Notes: generated by a model from the letters alone, not told the origin. A DNA stretch of 64,000 nt from Natrinema hispanicum (GCF_004217335.1 NZ_SHMP01000003.1:1-64000); one strand, 5' to 3'; shown: positions 37,251-46,473, numbered from the stretch's first letter. Program-made: numbers and translations.

Positions 37251-38342
37251 TTAGCTCACGAATAGGTCGTCCACGAGGTCGGGGAAGATTTTGTCGGCAA
37301 AGTGAACCGCGAGGACGACGACGATCGGGCCGAGAAACAGGCCGTACCAGCCGAACGCGAGCGTCCCGAGAAAGTAGCCCAGAAGAACCAGCCCCATGTG
37401 GACGCCACTTCGTGCGGACAGAAATGACCGGGCGAAGAAGTCGGGAATGGTATCGACGACGACGAACGTGAGGGCGAAGAAGGCAATCGGATGCCAGAGT
37501 GGCGTCGCCGTCGTCACTGCAAGCCCCAGCAAGAGCAGTCCGTACGGAACGTAGACGATCTTCATTCCGACCGCCGGGATCAGCGTCCCGATCCCGATGA
37601 GCAACGAGAGCAACACCGGCGTTGCGACGACGGACCCGCTCGAGGCGAAGACGTTGAGACCGACGTACGTCGCGGTGGCGACGCCGGCCGCAACCGCGAT
37701 CACCGCAAGATTGCTGACGAAGACCGTCTCGAGGTCACCATCGACCGCGGTCGTGTACTCGACGATCCGTTCGTCGTGGTCGACACTGTCGTAGAACCAG
37801 TGTCGTAGCTTGTGATCGTCCCGCAGGAGATAAAAGAGGAACGTGAGCATGAGAAAGAATCGCGCGAGGACCGAGAAGACGAAACCGGCGATCGACGAGA
37901 GGCGAGTGACGGCACTCGGCAAACGCTGCGCCAGCGTCCCCGCGACCGACCCACCCATTCCGGTCCCGAGCATCTCCCGCAGGCGGCCGATATGTCCCTC
38001 TCGGGCCAATCGCAGATATGGCTGGAAGACCGATCGATACGTCTCGAGGCTGCTCGTGGCAAGCAGCCGGTCGAGTTCCCCGAGCGCGACGACGCCTGCA
38101 TAGCCGATGACGGCAACCATCGGGATGACGACGAACAGTATCGTGACCGTCGCGGTCACGTTCGGATGCTCGAGATAGCGATCGAGCCAGCGGTAGAGTG
38201 GCCGCGTCGCGTAATAGACGAAAATCGCAAAGAGCAGCGTCCCGACATAGCGAAAGAGGGCGAGTCCGATCAGCACCGCGATGACTAGCCCAAGGCCGGT
38301 CCAGAGGAGCCGCGTACCGTCACGGCCGCGCAAAACACCCAT
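37251..38342 (-). CDS. AI-2E family transporter
   Basis: A 363-residue polytopic protein with the AI-2E/PerM layout: two N-terminal helix pairs (IAVLIGLALFRYVGTLLFAI, VTATVTILFVVIPMVAVIGY), a soluble segment (about 90-140), and later helices with PVLLSLLIGIGTLIPAVGM and LGPIVVVLAVHFADKIF. Members include Na+/H+ antiporters and exporters of small signals; transport of AI-2 itself in haloarchaea is not implied. The start MGVLRGRDGTRLLW is nine codons inside the longest frame. Confidence 0.85.
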   Translation of the reverse strand: MGVLRGRDGTRLLWTGLGLVIAVLIGLALFRYVGTLLFAIFVYYATRPLYRWLDRYLEHPNVTATVTILFVVIPMVAVIGYAGVVALGELDRLLATSSLETYRSVFQPYLRLAREGHIGRLREMLGTGMGGSVAGTLAQRLPSAVTRLSSIAGFVFSVLARFFLMLTFLFYLLRDDHKLRHWFYDSVDHDERIVEYTTAVDGDLETVFVSNLAVIAVAAGVATATYVGLNVFASSGSVVATPVLLSLLIGIGTLIPAVGMKIVYVPYGLLLLGLAVTTATPLWHPIAFFALTFVVVDTIPDFFARSFLSARSGVHMGLVLLGYFLGTLAFGWYGLFLGPIVVVLAVHFADKIFPDLVDDLFVS

Positions 38343-38809
38343 GCGCAGTTTCACGGGATTTGGTGGCAAAAGTGTCCGTCTTGAGTACCAATGCGGTGTG
38401 ATCTCCCCGGAACTGTCGTGTTAGGACAGGGGTCACGCTGGCGTCCGGTATCGAGACTGCCGACACTCATCCGTCTGCTTCGATCGGATTCGGGAGCTGG
38501 GAGCGCTCGCATCGGTGTCGACCTGCTCGACGGTTCGGACCGTGGGGCCGTCGACGGTGACGGAGACGGAGAGTTCTGCAATCGCCGTCGCGACGGTGAC
38601 GGTGGTCACAGCCCGACAGTCGTCAGGGAGTGGCTTATCCCGGGTCGTGTTGCTCGTTTGGATCGCTATCTCGGACACCCCTGTCGACCTCCGGCCGCAC
38701 GTTGAAGAGTTCTGACCCGCCACGGGGTTCATCATAGGTGAGAGCGGCCGCTCGAGCCGAGAGTCCTGCCGGAGCCAGCGCTTATTTTTGGCGGGGTGGA
38801 TGGGCCGGT
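38343..38809. other. Intergenic stretch without a supported gene
   Basis: About 470 bases between the divergent AI-2E and mgsA genes. Open frames occur on both strands (for example 38433-38735 minus and 38515-38715 plus), but neither has an acidic composition or a recognisable domain, and they overlap each other. One of them could be a real small protein; I cannot choose. Confidence 0.4.
38780..38790 (+). promoter_or_regulatory. TATA-like element of mgsA
   Basis: GCTTATTTTTG lies 20-30 nt before the mgsA ATG, which predicts a leaderless message. Confidence 0.5.
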
Positions 38810-39178
38810 ATGACGCGCATCGCGCTGATCGCTCACGATCGGAAGAAGCCGGACCTCATCGAGTTCGCACAGACCCACGAGTCACAGCTTCGGGAGTACC
38901 AGTTGATCGCGACCGGAACGACGGGAAAACGGCTGCTCGAGGAAACTGACCTCGAAATCGAGCGCATGGAGTCCGGCCCGCACGGCGGGGACCTAATGAT
39001 CGGTGCCGAGGTCGCAGCGGGGGACCTCGATGGGGTCGTCTTCCTCCGCGACCCGCTGCGAGCGCAGCCCCACGAGCCGGATATCTCGGCGCTGTTGCGG
39101 ATCTGTGACGTGCAGGATACGGCGCTGGCGACGAACCTCGCCTCCGCGACGTTCCTCATCGAAGGACTCGCTGAGTAA
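38810..39178 (+). CDS. mgsA: Methylglyoxal synthase
   Basis: A 122-residue MgsA, which converts dihydroxyacetone phosphate to methylglyoxal and phosphate. It is recognised by RIALIAHDRKKPDLIEFA, the phosphate loop IATGTTGKRL, SGPHGGDLMIGAEVA, and the catalytic region FLRDPLRAQPHEPDISALLR with RICDVQDTALATN. Length is slightly shorter than the bacterial enzyme. Haloarchaea commonly have it as a bypass of lower glycolysis under phosphate stress. Confidence 0.93.
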   Translation: MTRIALIAHDRKKPDLIEFAQTHESQLREYQLIATGTTGKRLLEETDLEIERMESGPHGGDLMIGAEVAAGDLDGVVFLRDPLRAQPHEPDISALLRICDVQDTALATNLASATFLIEGLAE

Positions 39179-39263
39179 TGGCGGTCCCCATCCGGTTTCC
39201 GGCCACGAGTGACCCGGTGACCGGGTCATGCCATTTATGGCCACACGTTCCGCTCTTTATGAT

Positions 39264-39758
39264 ATGACCATCTACGAGAGCGACCTCCCCGGCGTCGGGA
39301 AAAAATTCGAGGTCGAACTCGACGGCAGCGAACGACTCGTCATCGTGACACATAATACAGGGAAACGGGAGGTCTACCTGAAACCGGACGCGGACGCCGA
39401 CGGCGACAAACTGTTCGAGGTCTCGGATCGACTCGCCCGGAAGATCGGCACGATCCTGGAGGGGGCATACTTCCAGCCAGTCCAGGCCGATGCAGTCGAG
39501 ACGATGCTCTCCGATGAGACCTACCTCGAGTGGTACACCGTCACGGCGTCGGCTGAAATCGCCGGCCAGAGCCTCGCCGAATCGAACATCCGCGATCGAA
39601 CGGGCGTCTCGATCGTCGCCATCCAGCGTGGCGATGAACTGATCTCACCGCCGACGCCGGAGACGGTCCTCGAGATTGATGATACGGTAGTCGTCATCGG
39701 CGACAGCGAGGACTGTACCCGGTTCGAAGAGCTGCTCGGCGACGAACTCGAGGAGTGA
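39264..39758 (+). CDS. Regulatory subunit of the adjacent antiporter (RCK_C/TrkA-C)
   Basis: A 164-residue soluble protein. The N-terminal half (MTIYESDLPGVGKKFEVELD, LVIVTHNTGKREVYLKPD) is the domain usual in KefG/CPA2-associated regulators, and the C-terminal half is an RCK_C ligand-binding domain (TVTASAEIAGQSLAESNIRD, VLEIDDTVVVIGDSEDCTRF). It is followed 34 nt later by the antiporter gene, so the pair probably forms a gated K+ or Na+/H+ antiporter. Confidence 0.88.
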   Translation: MTIYESDLPGVGKKFEVELDGSERLVIVTHNTGKREVYLKPDADADGDKLFEVSDRLARKIGTILEGAYFQPVQADAVETMLSDETYLEWYTVTASAEIAGQSLAESNIRDRTGVSIVAIQRGDELISPPTPETVLEIDDTVVVIGDSEDCTRFEELLGDELEE

Positions 39759-39792
39759 TCGAAACCGATGTGTTCGTCGGAGGTGATCGCTA

Positions 39793-41121
39793 GTGGCAAC
39801 TGAGACGGCACTCGTCGACGTGGGTGTGCTCTTTGCCGCGGTTGCACTCGCCGGCGTCGCCGCGAATCGGATCAATCAGTCCGTCATCCCGCTGTACATC
39901 GTCACCGGGATGGTGCTGGGATCGAACGTCCTCGGCAAACTCCCCGACCTCGCTGGCAGCGAGGTCGCCGTCGGCGGTGTCTCGCTCGTCATCCCCGAGA
40001 TGACGGTCGCTGGCGTCGACCTCCTGGCAGCACTCGGCGGGGTCGCACTCAGCGATACCGACTTCGTCGTCGTCGGTGCGGAAATCGGGATCGTCCTCCT
40101 GTTGTTCTTCCTGGGACTGGAGTTCAATCTGGATCGGCTACTCGCGAGCAAGGACCGGATCGGCAAGGCGGGCACGATAGACCTCGCTCTCAATTTCGGG
40201 ATCGGACTCCTGTTCGGCTACCTCGTCTTCGGCGATGTCCTCGCGGCCGTGCTGACCGCCGGCGTCGTCTACATCTCCTCGAGCGCGATCATCACGAAGT
40301 CGCTCATTGATCTGGGCTGGATCGCCAACGCCGAGTCGGAACCAATGCTGGGGACGCTGGTCTATGAGGACCTATTTATCGCCGTCTACCTGGCGATCGT
40401 CTCCGCACTCGTCCTCGGCAGCGGCGATCTCGGGGCGGCTGCGGGCCAGATCGTGCTCGCGATCGGCGTTATCCTCGCACTGCTCGCGCTGGTCACGTAC
40501 GGGACTGACTTCTTCCAGCACTTTCTCGATGCTGACACCAACGAGTTCGTCGTCGTCCGGGCGCTTGGCGTGACGATCCTCGTCGCCGGCATCGCACTCG
40601 CGCTGGGCGTCAGCGAGGCCGTCGCTGCCTTCTTCGTCGGCATGGCCTTCTCCGGGACCGATCACGTCCACGACTTAGAGCAACTGCTCGAGCCGCTTCG
40701 GGACGCCTTCGCGGCGATCTTTTTCTTCTGGATCGGGCTCGTCACCGACCCGGGGCTGTTTACGCTCTCGGTCGTCGCGATCATCGTCGCCGCGGTGATC
40801 GTGACGACGCCGACGAAGCTCATCAGCGGCTACCTCGGCGGGCGGATCTACAACCTCGACGACCGTCGGTCGCTGCGTGTCGGGCTCGGCATGGCCACGC
40901 GCGGCGAGTTCTCGTTGATCATCGCGAGCCTCGCGCTTACCGGTGCCGGCAGCGGGCTACCAACCGAGACAGCGGAGACGATCTATGCCGTCGCCGTCGG
41001 CTACGTCCTCGTCATGAGCGTCCTCGGGACGTCGCTTATGCAGCACTCGAGCCGGCTCGAACCCATCGTCGTCTCGCTCCTCGAGCGGGGACGTGGCGAC
41101 ACTGGTCGGGCAAACGATTGA
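39793..41121 (+). CDS. CPA2-family cation:proton antiporter
   Basis: A 442-residue membrane protein of about 12-13 helices, of the KefB/CPA2 type. Features are VITGMVLGSNVL-like helix 2, the long loop FLGLEFNLDRLLASKDRIG, the ion-binding region SSSAIITKSLIDLGW, and FFVGMAFSGTDHVHD and RGEFSLIIASLALTGAGSG near the C-terminus. It has no attached RCK domain; that function is supplied by the preceding gene. Translation begins at GTG 39793 (MATETALVDVG). Repeat copy 3 starts at its stop codon. Confidence 0.9.
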   Translation: MATETALVDVGVLFAAVALAGVAANRINQSVIPLYIVTGMVLGSNVLGKLPDLAGSEVAVGGVSLVIPEMTVAGVDLLAALGGVALSDTDFVVVGAEIGIVLLLFFLGLEFNLDRLLASKDRIGKAGTIDLALNFGIGLLFGYLVFGDVLAAVLTAGVVYISSSAIITKSLIDLGWIANAESEPMLGTLVYEDLFIAVYLAIVSALVLGSGDLGAAAGQIVLAIGVILALLALVTYGTDFFQHFLDADTNEFVVVRALGVTILVAGIALALGVSEAVAAFFVGMAFSGTDHVHDLEQLLEPLRDAFAAIFFFWIGLVTDPGLFTLSVVAIIVAAVIVTTPTKLISGYLGGRIYNLDDRRSLRVGLGMATRGEFSLIIASLALTGAGSGLPTETAETIYAVAVGYVLVMSVLGTSLMQHSSRLEPIVVSLLERGRGDTGRAND

Positions 41122-41201
41122 GACGGACTACTGTCAGTCAGTGCCGGCGCACCCGATGACGGGTCGCGGGTGCGCCGGGACATCGGGACAGCAGACCGTA
41201 T
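41121..41201 (+). repeat. Nested palindromic repeat, copy 3
   Basis: Outer arms AGACGGACTACTGTC and GGGACAGCAGACCGTAT; inner arms CCGGCGCACCCG and CGGGTGCGCCGG pair perfectly over 12 bp. The inner sequence differs from copy 1 but is still fully self-complementary. The element begins at the antiporter stop codon. Confidence 0.88.
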
Positions 41202-41261
41202 GACTGACGCCGACCCCCCAAAACGGAAAGCTTCAACCGGCTCGAGCCCCCTCACACGGCT

Positions 41262-41921
41262 ATGCCACAGGCGGTCGTCTTCGATCTCGATTACACGCTC
41301 GCCGTTCCCCAGCGGGATCGGGCGACCCTTCTCGAAGAGGCCACAGCCACCACGGGTGCGCCATCGCTGTCGCGTGAAGCGTATCTCGCGGCCCACCGTC
41401 GGAACCTCACGACCGAGACACGCGAACCCATTTTCGCCGACCTGCTCGAGAACACCGACAGCGACGCCGACCCGGCCGCCGTCGCGACAGCGTATCGCGA
41501 GACGATCGCCGACGCCCTCGAACCGCTGCCCGGCGTCGAAACCATGCTCGCGGACTTACGCGGCGAGTATCTGGTCGGCCTGCTCACGAACGGCCCCGTC
41601 CGCGCCCAGCGAGACAAACTCGAGACGCTGGGCTGGGAGGAGGCCTTCGACGCCGCCGTCGTCACCGGCGAACTCGAGGCCGGAAAACCCGATCCCCGTG
41701 CGTTCGAGGCGATCACTGACGAACTGCGTGTCGCGCCCGCCGAAGCGGTCTACGTCGGCGACGAGATCGACGCCGACGTTCGGGGTGCGACCAACGCCGG
41801 GCTGGCCGCGATACAGGTGATACTCGAGGACGGCCCCGACCCCGATCCCCGCGCCGTCGCACACGTCGAGCAGGCGCAAGTCGCGACTGCGGTTCCGGAA
41901 CTCGTTGCAGACCTCGAGTGA
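41262..41921 (+). CDS. HAD-family hydrolase
   Basis: A 219-residue haloacid dehalogenase-type phosphatase. Motif I is VFDLDYTLAV (nucleophile D8, acid D10), motif II LLTNGP, motif III Lys in AGKPDPRAFEAI, motif IV VYVGDEIDADVRGA. A helical cap (about 15-85) indicates subclass C1, like phosphoglycolate phosphatase. The substrate is not evident. Confidence 0.88.
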   Translation: MPQAVVFDLDYTLAVPQRDRATLLEEATATTGAPSLSREAYLAAHRRNLTTETREPIFADLLENTDSDADPAAVATAYRETIADALEPLPGVETMLADLRGEYLVGLLTNGPVRAQRDKLETLGWEEAFDAAVVTGELEAGKPDPRAFEAITDELRVAPAEAVYVGDEIDADVRGATNAGLAAIQVILEDGPDPDPRAVAHVEQAQVATAVPELVADLE

Positions 41922-41994
41922 GAGGCGGGTCGGCGAGAGTCGTGACGGAACGATATGATTTTTAATAGATGTTTTGAAATGAAATACCCCACCA

Positions 41995-42486
41995 ATGTTG
42001 CGCCCTCGAGTATCCCTTACCATCCTCATCGTCCTCTCAACCATCCTCGTTGGATGGACTGTTCTCTCGCCCGACGAACCACCGACGCTAACGGTCGAAA
42101 ATCAAGACGAAACACGGTATCAGCTCACGGTCTTTACAGCCCCGAACGCTGACTCTCCGACTGACGTGACGTTCCAAGCAACAACAAAAGCTGATGACCG
42201 CAGATACGTCGGACTTGCTGACTTACAGAGCGGTGCCGTGTATTATAACGTAACACTGGCAGAAAAGGAGGTCCGAAGTCGCCAGCTTACAGTTCGTCCG
42301 ACCGGTGACACGACAACCACGATTGAAGCGTGGAAACCGGGTAATACGTGGGGATACGTCGTTGAAGCGGGCGACAATGAATCGATCATCGGCAGTGACG
42401 TCATCACCTGCGAACGCGAAGGGCAGCGAGCGCAGGTGACGATCGTGGATGGGTTCCAAGAACAGTGGACAACGCACTGTGCCTGA
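41995..42486 (+). CDS. Secreted or membrane-anchored protein of unknown function
   Basis: A 163-residue protein with one N-terminal hydrophobic helix (VSLTILIVLSTILVGWTVL, residues 6-24) followed by a Thr/Asp-rich beta-type domain outside the membrane. Two Cys (in VITCEREGQ and the terminal THCA) could form a disulfide. GC content is lower than in the neighbours, as is the upstream stretch GATTTTTAATAGATG, which suggests recent acquisition. No family recognised. Confidence 0.7.
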   Translation: MLRPRVSLTILIVLSTILVGWTVLSPDEPPTLTVENQDETRYQLTVFTAPNADSPTDVTFQATTKADDRRYVGLADLQSGAVYYNVTLAEKEVRSRQLTVRPTGDTTTTIEAWKPGNTWGYVVEAGDNESIIGSDVITCEREGQRAQVTIVDGFQEQWTTHCA

Positions 42487-42609
42487 GAACGTTCGTGAAC
42501 GGTATGTAACGGCGGAAACCCGCACTGACCGATTCGAGGGCATTCATGCCACGGTAATACGCACGCCGCTGCGTTCTGCTGGGCGACCCGATTCTACCCG
42601 CCAGCGTGC

Positions 42610-42987
42610 TCAGAGCGATCGGCTCACAGCCTGAACCACGTCCGTCGCTCGCTTGACCTCCGCACCGCTCTCGACGAAAACGAGCGTTCGCGGGGGTGTC
42701 GTCGCCTTCGGTCGTACCCGGAGGTCGACGTCCGACGCGGCATCGGCCGCGACATCTTGGCCCGCTTCGAACTCGAGGTGTGCCCGGTCCTCGTGAATAA
42801 AGACGCGGGCGATTCGCTCGTCGGTGCAAGTGACATCGTAGGCACGCGCGCCCTCGGCCGTCGGCTCGACATCGCGGTCGGCGTTGGTCACGGCAACAGC
42901 TGCGAGGTCGCCGTCCTCGCGGCCGTCGAGTTCGCTCGAGAGCAGTTCGGCGATCCGTCTCCCATCGGTGATCCGATCCTCGACCAT
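42610..42987 (-). CDS. Conserved haloarchaeal hypothetical protein (DUF7993-like)
   Basis: A 125-residue acidic protein, MVEDRITDGRRIAELLSSEL and onward. It contains an alternating strand pattern (GARAYDVTCTDERIARVFIH, HLEFEAGQDVAADAASD, RTLVFVESGAEVKRATDVV) suggesting a compact alpha/beta domain. No motif identifies an activity. It is followed 23 nt downstream on the other side by the DUF2240 gene on the same strand in reverse order. Confidence 0.75.
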   Translation of the reverse strand: MVEDRITDGRRIAELLSSELDGREDGDLAAVAVTNADRDVEPTAEGARAYDVTCTDERIARVFIHEDRAHLEFEAGQDVAADAASDVDLRVRPKATTPPRTLVFVESGAEVKRATDVVQAVSRSL

Positions 42988-43010
42988 ACGCGTGGCTCAG
43001 GTCGTCGGGA

Positions 43011-43469
43011 CTAACTGTCTTCGGTGTCGCGGACGGCTGCGCGGGCGATCGGGACGAGATCGTCGACCGCGAAGCCTTCGCGGCGGGCGTAGACGACGGC
43101 GGCGGCCTCGATCGTCAGGCCGAGTTCCCCCTGAAGCGTGTTGATTTCGCCGACGGCTTCGTGTTTTTCCATTCCCTCGGCGACCAACGAGTCGAGGACG
43201 CGTTCGAACGCCGACCGCTCGCGAAGGAGATCCTCGTCGGGCGTAAACTCCTCGGGGACCGTCACCTCGGCGGGATCGAACGTCACGTCGAGTCCGTCGT
43301 CGGTTCGCTCGAGTAGCCCCTCTTTCGTTGCGACATCGATCAGTCGCTTCGATTGGTCGGGAGAGAACCAGTCGCGGTCGAGCGAGAGCGCGACGACGAA
43401 CTCGTTTTCCTTGAGGCGACGCGTGCCGTGCTGGATGAACGGGGCGGCGACCGCGACGCGGAGACTCAT
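43011..43469 (-). CDS. DUF2240 family protein
   Basis: A 152-residue archaeal protein recognised by SLRVAVAAPFIQHGTRRLKE, the winged-helix-like DRDWFSPDQSKRLIDVATKE and the C-terminal helical part AVGEINTLQGELGLTIEAAA. DUF2240 proteins are widespread in euryarchaea and contain an N-terminal winged helix, but they have no defined role. Upstream of DUF7993-like gene on the same strand, so both may be one transcript. Confidence 0.85.
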   Translation of the reverse strand: MSLRVAVAAPFIQHGTRRLKENEFVVALSLDRDWFSPDQSKRLIDVATKEGLLERTDDGLDVTFDPAEVTVPEEFTPDEDLLRERSAFERVLDSLVAEGMEKHEAVGEINTLQGELGLTIEAAAVVYARREGFAVDDLVPIARAAVRDTEDS

Positions 43470-43553
43470 CGGAGAGGACTTGCTCGAGCGGTGAAAAAAC
43501 GATGACGGTTCGGGCCGGCCTCCGTCGCCGGGCACATGGCTTGCGTCTCGGGC

Positions 43554-44198
43554 TTAGTCCGAGGCACGACCGCCGCCGGTGCCGTTGCGGTCGGCACGAG
43601 ACGGCGGTGGGAACTCGGTGGAAGCAGTCGGTTCCGGCGTCTCGGGAAGGACACACCGGTCGGGTTTCCGGTTGACGTGTCGGTACCGCTCGGGCGCGTT
43701 CGCGAGCGGGTGGGCGGGGTTTTGATCGCTGTCGATGCGAGCGGCCCGGACCTCGTCGAACCCGCAGAGGCGGGCCTGAATGCCTCGCCAGTGATACCGG
43801 GTCGCGGCCGGGACGGAGATCGGGCGGGGTGATTTTCCGTCGGGGTGTTGGGTCGCAAGGATGGCGTTGTTGACGTTGCTGGCGAGCGCGTCGTGGTCGA
43901 TAAGAACGCCGACGGCGGCGTCTCGTGGTGCTCGCGCAGCGAGCACGTCGAGCCCGAGATGGAGCGCCCGATACTCGGCGACGTTGTTGTCCGGCGGCGT
44001 GTCCGTCGTCGCGACGCGTGCGACGCGGGTGCCGTCGCGCGTTTCGATAACAGCACCCAGCCCACCGCCCGATTCCCGGAAGGACCCATCGGTAGCGACG
44101 TAGAAATCACGATGGTGGGTCCGAGGGGGATGGGCAATGTGAGGCGTGGGCGACTCGTCGAACAGGTCCCGCAGTGCGGACCGGCCGTGAGCGGCCAT
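43554..44198 (-). CDS. rnhA: Ribonuclease HI
   Basis: A 214-residue RNase H fold protein that degrades RNA in RNA-DNA hybrids. Catalytic residues are D37 (VATDGSF), E75 (NVAEYRAL) and D101 or D103 (LIDHDAL). The last position lies in NPAHPLAN, where His replaces the usual Asp, as in other haloarchaeal RNase HI proteins. A low-complexity C-terminal tail follows. The start MAAHGRSALRDLF is chosen because upstream residues are not acidic or conserved in pattern. Confidence 0.88.
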   Translation of the reverse strand: MAAHGRSALRDLFDESPTPHIAHPPRTHHRDFYVATDGSFRESGGGLGAVIETRDGTRVARVATTDTPPDNNVAEYRALHLGLDVLAARAPRDAAVGVLIDHDALASNVNNAILATQHPDGKSPRPISVPAATRYHWRGIQARLCGFDEVRAARIDSDQNPAHPLANAPERYRHVNRKPDRCVLPETPEPTASTEFPPPSRADRNGTGGGRASD

Positions 44199-44557
44199 AC
44201 AACCGAGTATGTCGGTCCACCACTTAGGTATGTCGTCTGAGATAACATATGACATAGTACGTCTCGGGAGACCAATAGTCCACTCCGGAACGGGCAGTCG
44301 TCCCACCCAAACCGGCTCGAATACCGATCGCAGAGCCACCGCAGAATCAATCTGCAGTGATTGTCAGTGAAATCGATCGGTTGTGCACACTCCCAACGTG
44401 AACAGTCGTCTGCGCTAACCAGAGCGGTGAAATTTCCAGTAGTAGGCAGTAAATCGGCCGCATTCGACAGATCTCGAATTCGGTTGCTATCGTCGATCGG
44501 GTGGGACCCAATCTGTGTTGGCAGTAGGTGTAATACCACTGGGTGCATGGTCGGTGT
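44199..44557. other. Intergenic stretch without a supported gene
   Basis: About 360 bases between the divergent rnhA and DUF7344 genes. It contains an AT-rich segment (44230-44280, with ATAACATATGACATAG) that could hold the rnhA promoter, and no reading frame with haloarchaeal composition. Confidence 0.5.
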
Positions 44558-44923
44558 ATGAGCCCGACGAACGCCAGTCGGATGGAAGCGGCCTGCTCCC
44601 TGCTTGCCGAGTCCGAGCGACGGTTTCTCCTCTATGAGTTAGCGGACAACCGGACCGCCAACCTCGAGGACCTCGTCGACCAGATCGCAGCCTGGGAACT
44701 GGACGTCAGCGCCCACACACTCGACAAGGAAACCCGACAGCGCGTCTACGTCAGCCTCGTCCACAACCACCTGCCGCGGCTCGCGGATTACGATATCATC
44801 GAGTACGACCTCCGCAGCGGTGACATCGTCCTGGCAGAGGGGTTCGACGACATCAAACCCTTACTCGAGCAGTTCCGGGCGACGGAGGACGAACCCGAGC
44901 TTCGGGGACGACCGCCGCTCTGA
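44558..44923 (+). CDS. DUF7344 winged-helix regulator-like protein
   Basis: A 121-residue protein with the DUF7344 pattern: helix LLAESERRFLLYELADNRTA, a helix pair LEDLVDQIAAWELD, the block RQRVYVSLVHNHLPRLADYD and the wing IIEYDLRSGDIVLAEGF. Such single-domain winged-helix proteins are numerous in haloarchaea and presumed DNA-binding. A second member is at 63279. Targets are unknown. Confidence 0.85.
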   Translation: MSPTNASRMEAACSLLAESERRFLLYELADNRTANLEDLVDQIAAWELDVSAHTLDKETRQRVYVSLVHNHLPRLADYDIIEYDLRSGDIVLAEGFDDIKPLLEQFRATEDEPELRGRPPL

Positions 44924-45075
44924 GACAGCGAGGGCGGTCTACAACCGACGACGTGCAGTCGTACTGACCATCGTGACGCGCTCTACCGCACACTGACGGG
45001 ACAGTATCACGCTCGAGTCGTGGTCCGGGTAGTCCGAATCGAAATGCAAAGGGTGGCTCACCCGAGAGAGCCGCT

Positions 45076-45975
45076 GTGAACCGGTATCGGAATCTCGGGC
45101 TGTTCGTGACGCTCGCGACGCTGTGGGGCGGTGCGTTCGTCGCGATCAGTGCAGGGCTTTCGTATTTTCCGCCGCTTCTGTTTGCGGCGTTTCGCTACGA
45201 TATCGCTGGTGTCGTGATGCTTGGCTATGCAGCGGTGGCCGTCGAACCGTGGCGACCTCGTGACCGAGCCGAGTGGGGACAAGTCGCCGTCGGTGCCGTC
45301 CTGTTGATCGCGGCCTATCACGCGTTCCTGTTCGTCGGCCAGCAGCGCACGCCGGCAGCCACCGCGGCCATTCTGGTGAGTCTCTCACCGGTCTTAAGTA
45401 CCGGCTTCGCGCGGCTGCTCGTTCCAACCGACGCTCTCTCGCCGGCCGGCGTGATCGGCGTCCTCGTCGGACTCGCTGGCGTCGCGGTGATCGTCCAGCC
45501 GGACCCGTCGAATCTGCTCGCAGCCGACGCCGTGTCGAAAGGACTCGTCTTCTGTGCGGCCGCGGCGTTCGCACTCGGCAGCGTCCTCACCCGCCGTCTC
45601 GAGACCGCACTGCCGATCGAGACGATGGAAGCCTGGTCGATGGTCGGGGGCGCAGTCGTTCTCCATCTCGTGAGCTTGGCGATCGGCGAACCGCTCGAGC
45701 CGGCCGCATGGATCCACCCGGAGGCGATCGGCGCGCTCGCCGCCCTCGCACTCGGCGCGAGCGCGGTCGGCTTTCTCATCTACTTCGACTTGCTCGAGCG
45801 ACTGGGCGCTGTCGAGATCAATATGGTTTCGTACGTGGCTCCGATCGTGACCGCCATCGTTGGCTGGCTCTATCTCGACGAAGCCATCGAGACCGTGACG
45901 CTGGTCGGCTTCGGGCTCATCGCGGTCGGTTTCGTCCTCGTCAAACGGCGGGCGATCCGTCGGGAACTCCCCTAG
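45076..45975 (+). CDS. EamA/DMT-superfamily transporter
   Basis: A 299-residue membrane protein with ten helices in two EamA repeats: first repeat LFVTLATLWGGAFVAISAGL to LVGLAGVAVIVQPD, second repeat LVFCAAAAFALGSVLTRRLE to VGFGLIAVGFVLVKRR. DMT proteins usually export amino acids or other small metabolites. Initiation is at GTG 45076. Repeat copy 4 lies just after the stop. Confidence 0.9.
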   Translation: MNRYRNLGLFVTLATLWGGAFVAISAGLSYFPPLLFAAFRYDIAGVVMLGYAAVAVEPWRPRDRAEWGQVAVGAVLLIAAYHAFLFVGQQRTPAATAAILVSLSPVLSTGFARLLVPTDALSPAGVIGVLVGLAGVAVIVQPDPSNLLAADAVSKGLVFCAAAAFALGSVLTRRLETALPIETMEAWSMVGGAVVLHLVSLAIGEPLEPAAWIHPEAIGALAALALGASAVGFLIYFDLLERLGAVEINMVSYVAPIVTAIVGWLYLDEAIETVTLVGFGLIAVGFVLVKRRAIRRELP

Positions 45976-45981
45976 TAGCTG

Positions 45982-46063
45982 TCTCCGGGCTGCCGTACCC
46001 AGTTCCCGGTTGGACCGCAGTGCGGGTCGCGGCCGGCCGGCACTGACCGACAGGAGTTCGTAT
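45982..46063 (-). repeat. Nested palindromic repeat, copy 4 (degenerate)
   Basis: The right part (CACTGACCGACAGGAGTTCGTAT) keeps the conserved arm and spacer, the left outer arm is eroded, and the inner arms are CCGGTTGGACCGC and GCGGCCGGCCGG (about 10 of 13 paired). Opposite orientation to copy 1. Confidence 0.7.
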
Positions 46064-46197
46064 ACCTCAGCGTCGCACGTTCGAGAGGGGGCGACAGCGC
46101 CATCTAGAGGAGTGGCTGACCGTCTCAACACCGTACTCTCGAACAGGCCGGCGGCCGCAAAGCAGACAACTGCTGGCGAAGTCTGTCTGGCGCGGGC

Positions 46198-46473
46198 CTA
46201 CTGGCGGTGGGGATGGCCGACGTACAACGCGAGGAGGTTTCCGACGAGCAGACAGACGAACAGGATGCCGTCGAACGAAGACGATAATCCAGTTGCGAGC
46301 AGGGGCAAATAGAGAAACGGCATGGCGATGGCTGTCCAGAACCCGACAGCGCGGATCGAGGTGACGAGTCCCGGCGTTACTCGCTCGCGGACCCCATGAG
46401 CGTCGTCAGGGGACTCTGTCGTCGAACTCGAGCCAGCGGACGGTTGGTCAGAGAGAGACGGTGGGCTGGCCAT
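46198..46473 (-). CDS. Small two-helix membrane protein
   Basis: A 91-residue protein: a polar Ser/Pro/Asp-rich N-terminus (1-38), then two hydrophobic helices (VGFWTAIAMPFLYLPLLATG and DGILFVCLLVGNLLALYVG) and a short basic end (HPHRQ). Resembles small conserved haloarchaeal membrane proteins of unknown function. Same strand as, and about 180 nt beyond, the asd locus end. Confidence 0.65.
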   Translation of the reverse strand: MASPPSLSDQPSAGSSSTTESPDDAHGVRERVTPGLVTSIRAVGFWTAIAMPFLYLPLLATGLSSSFDGILFVCLLVGNLLALYVGHPHRQ

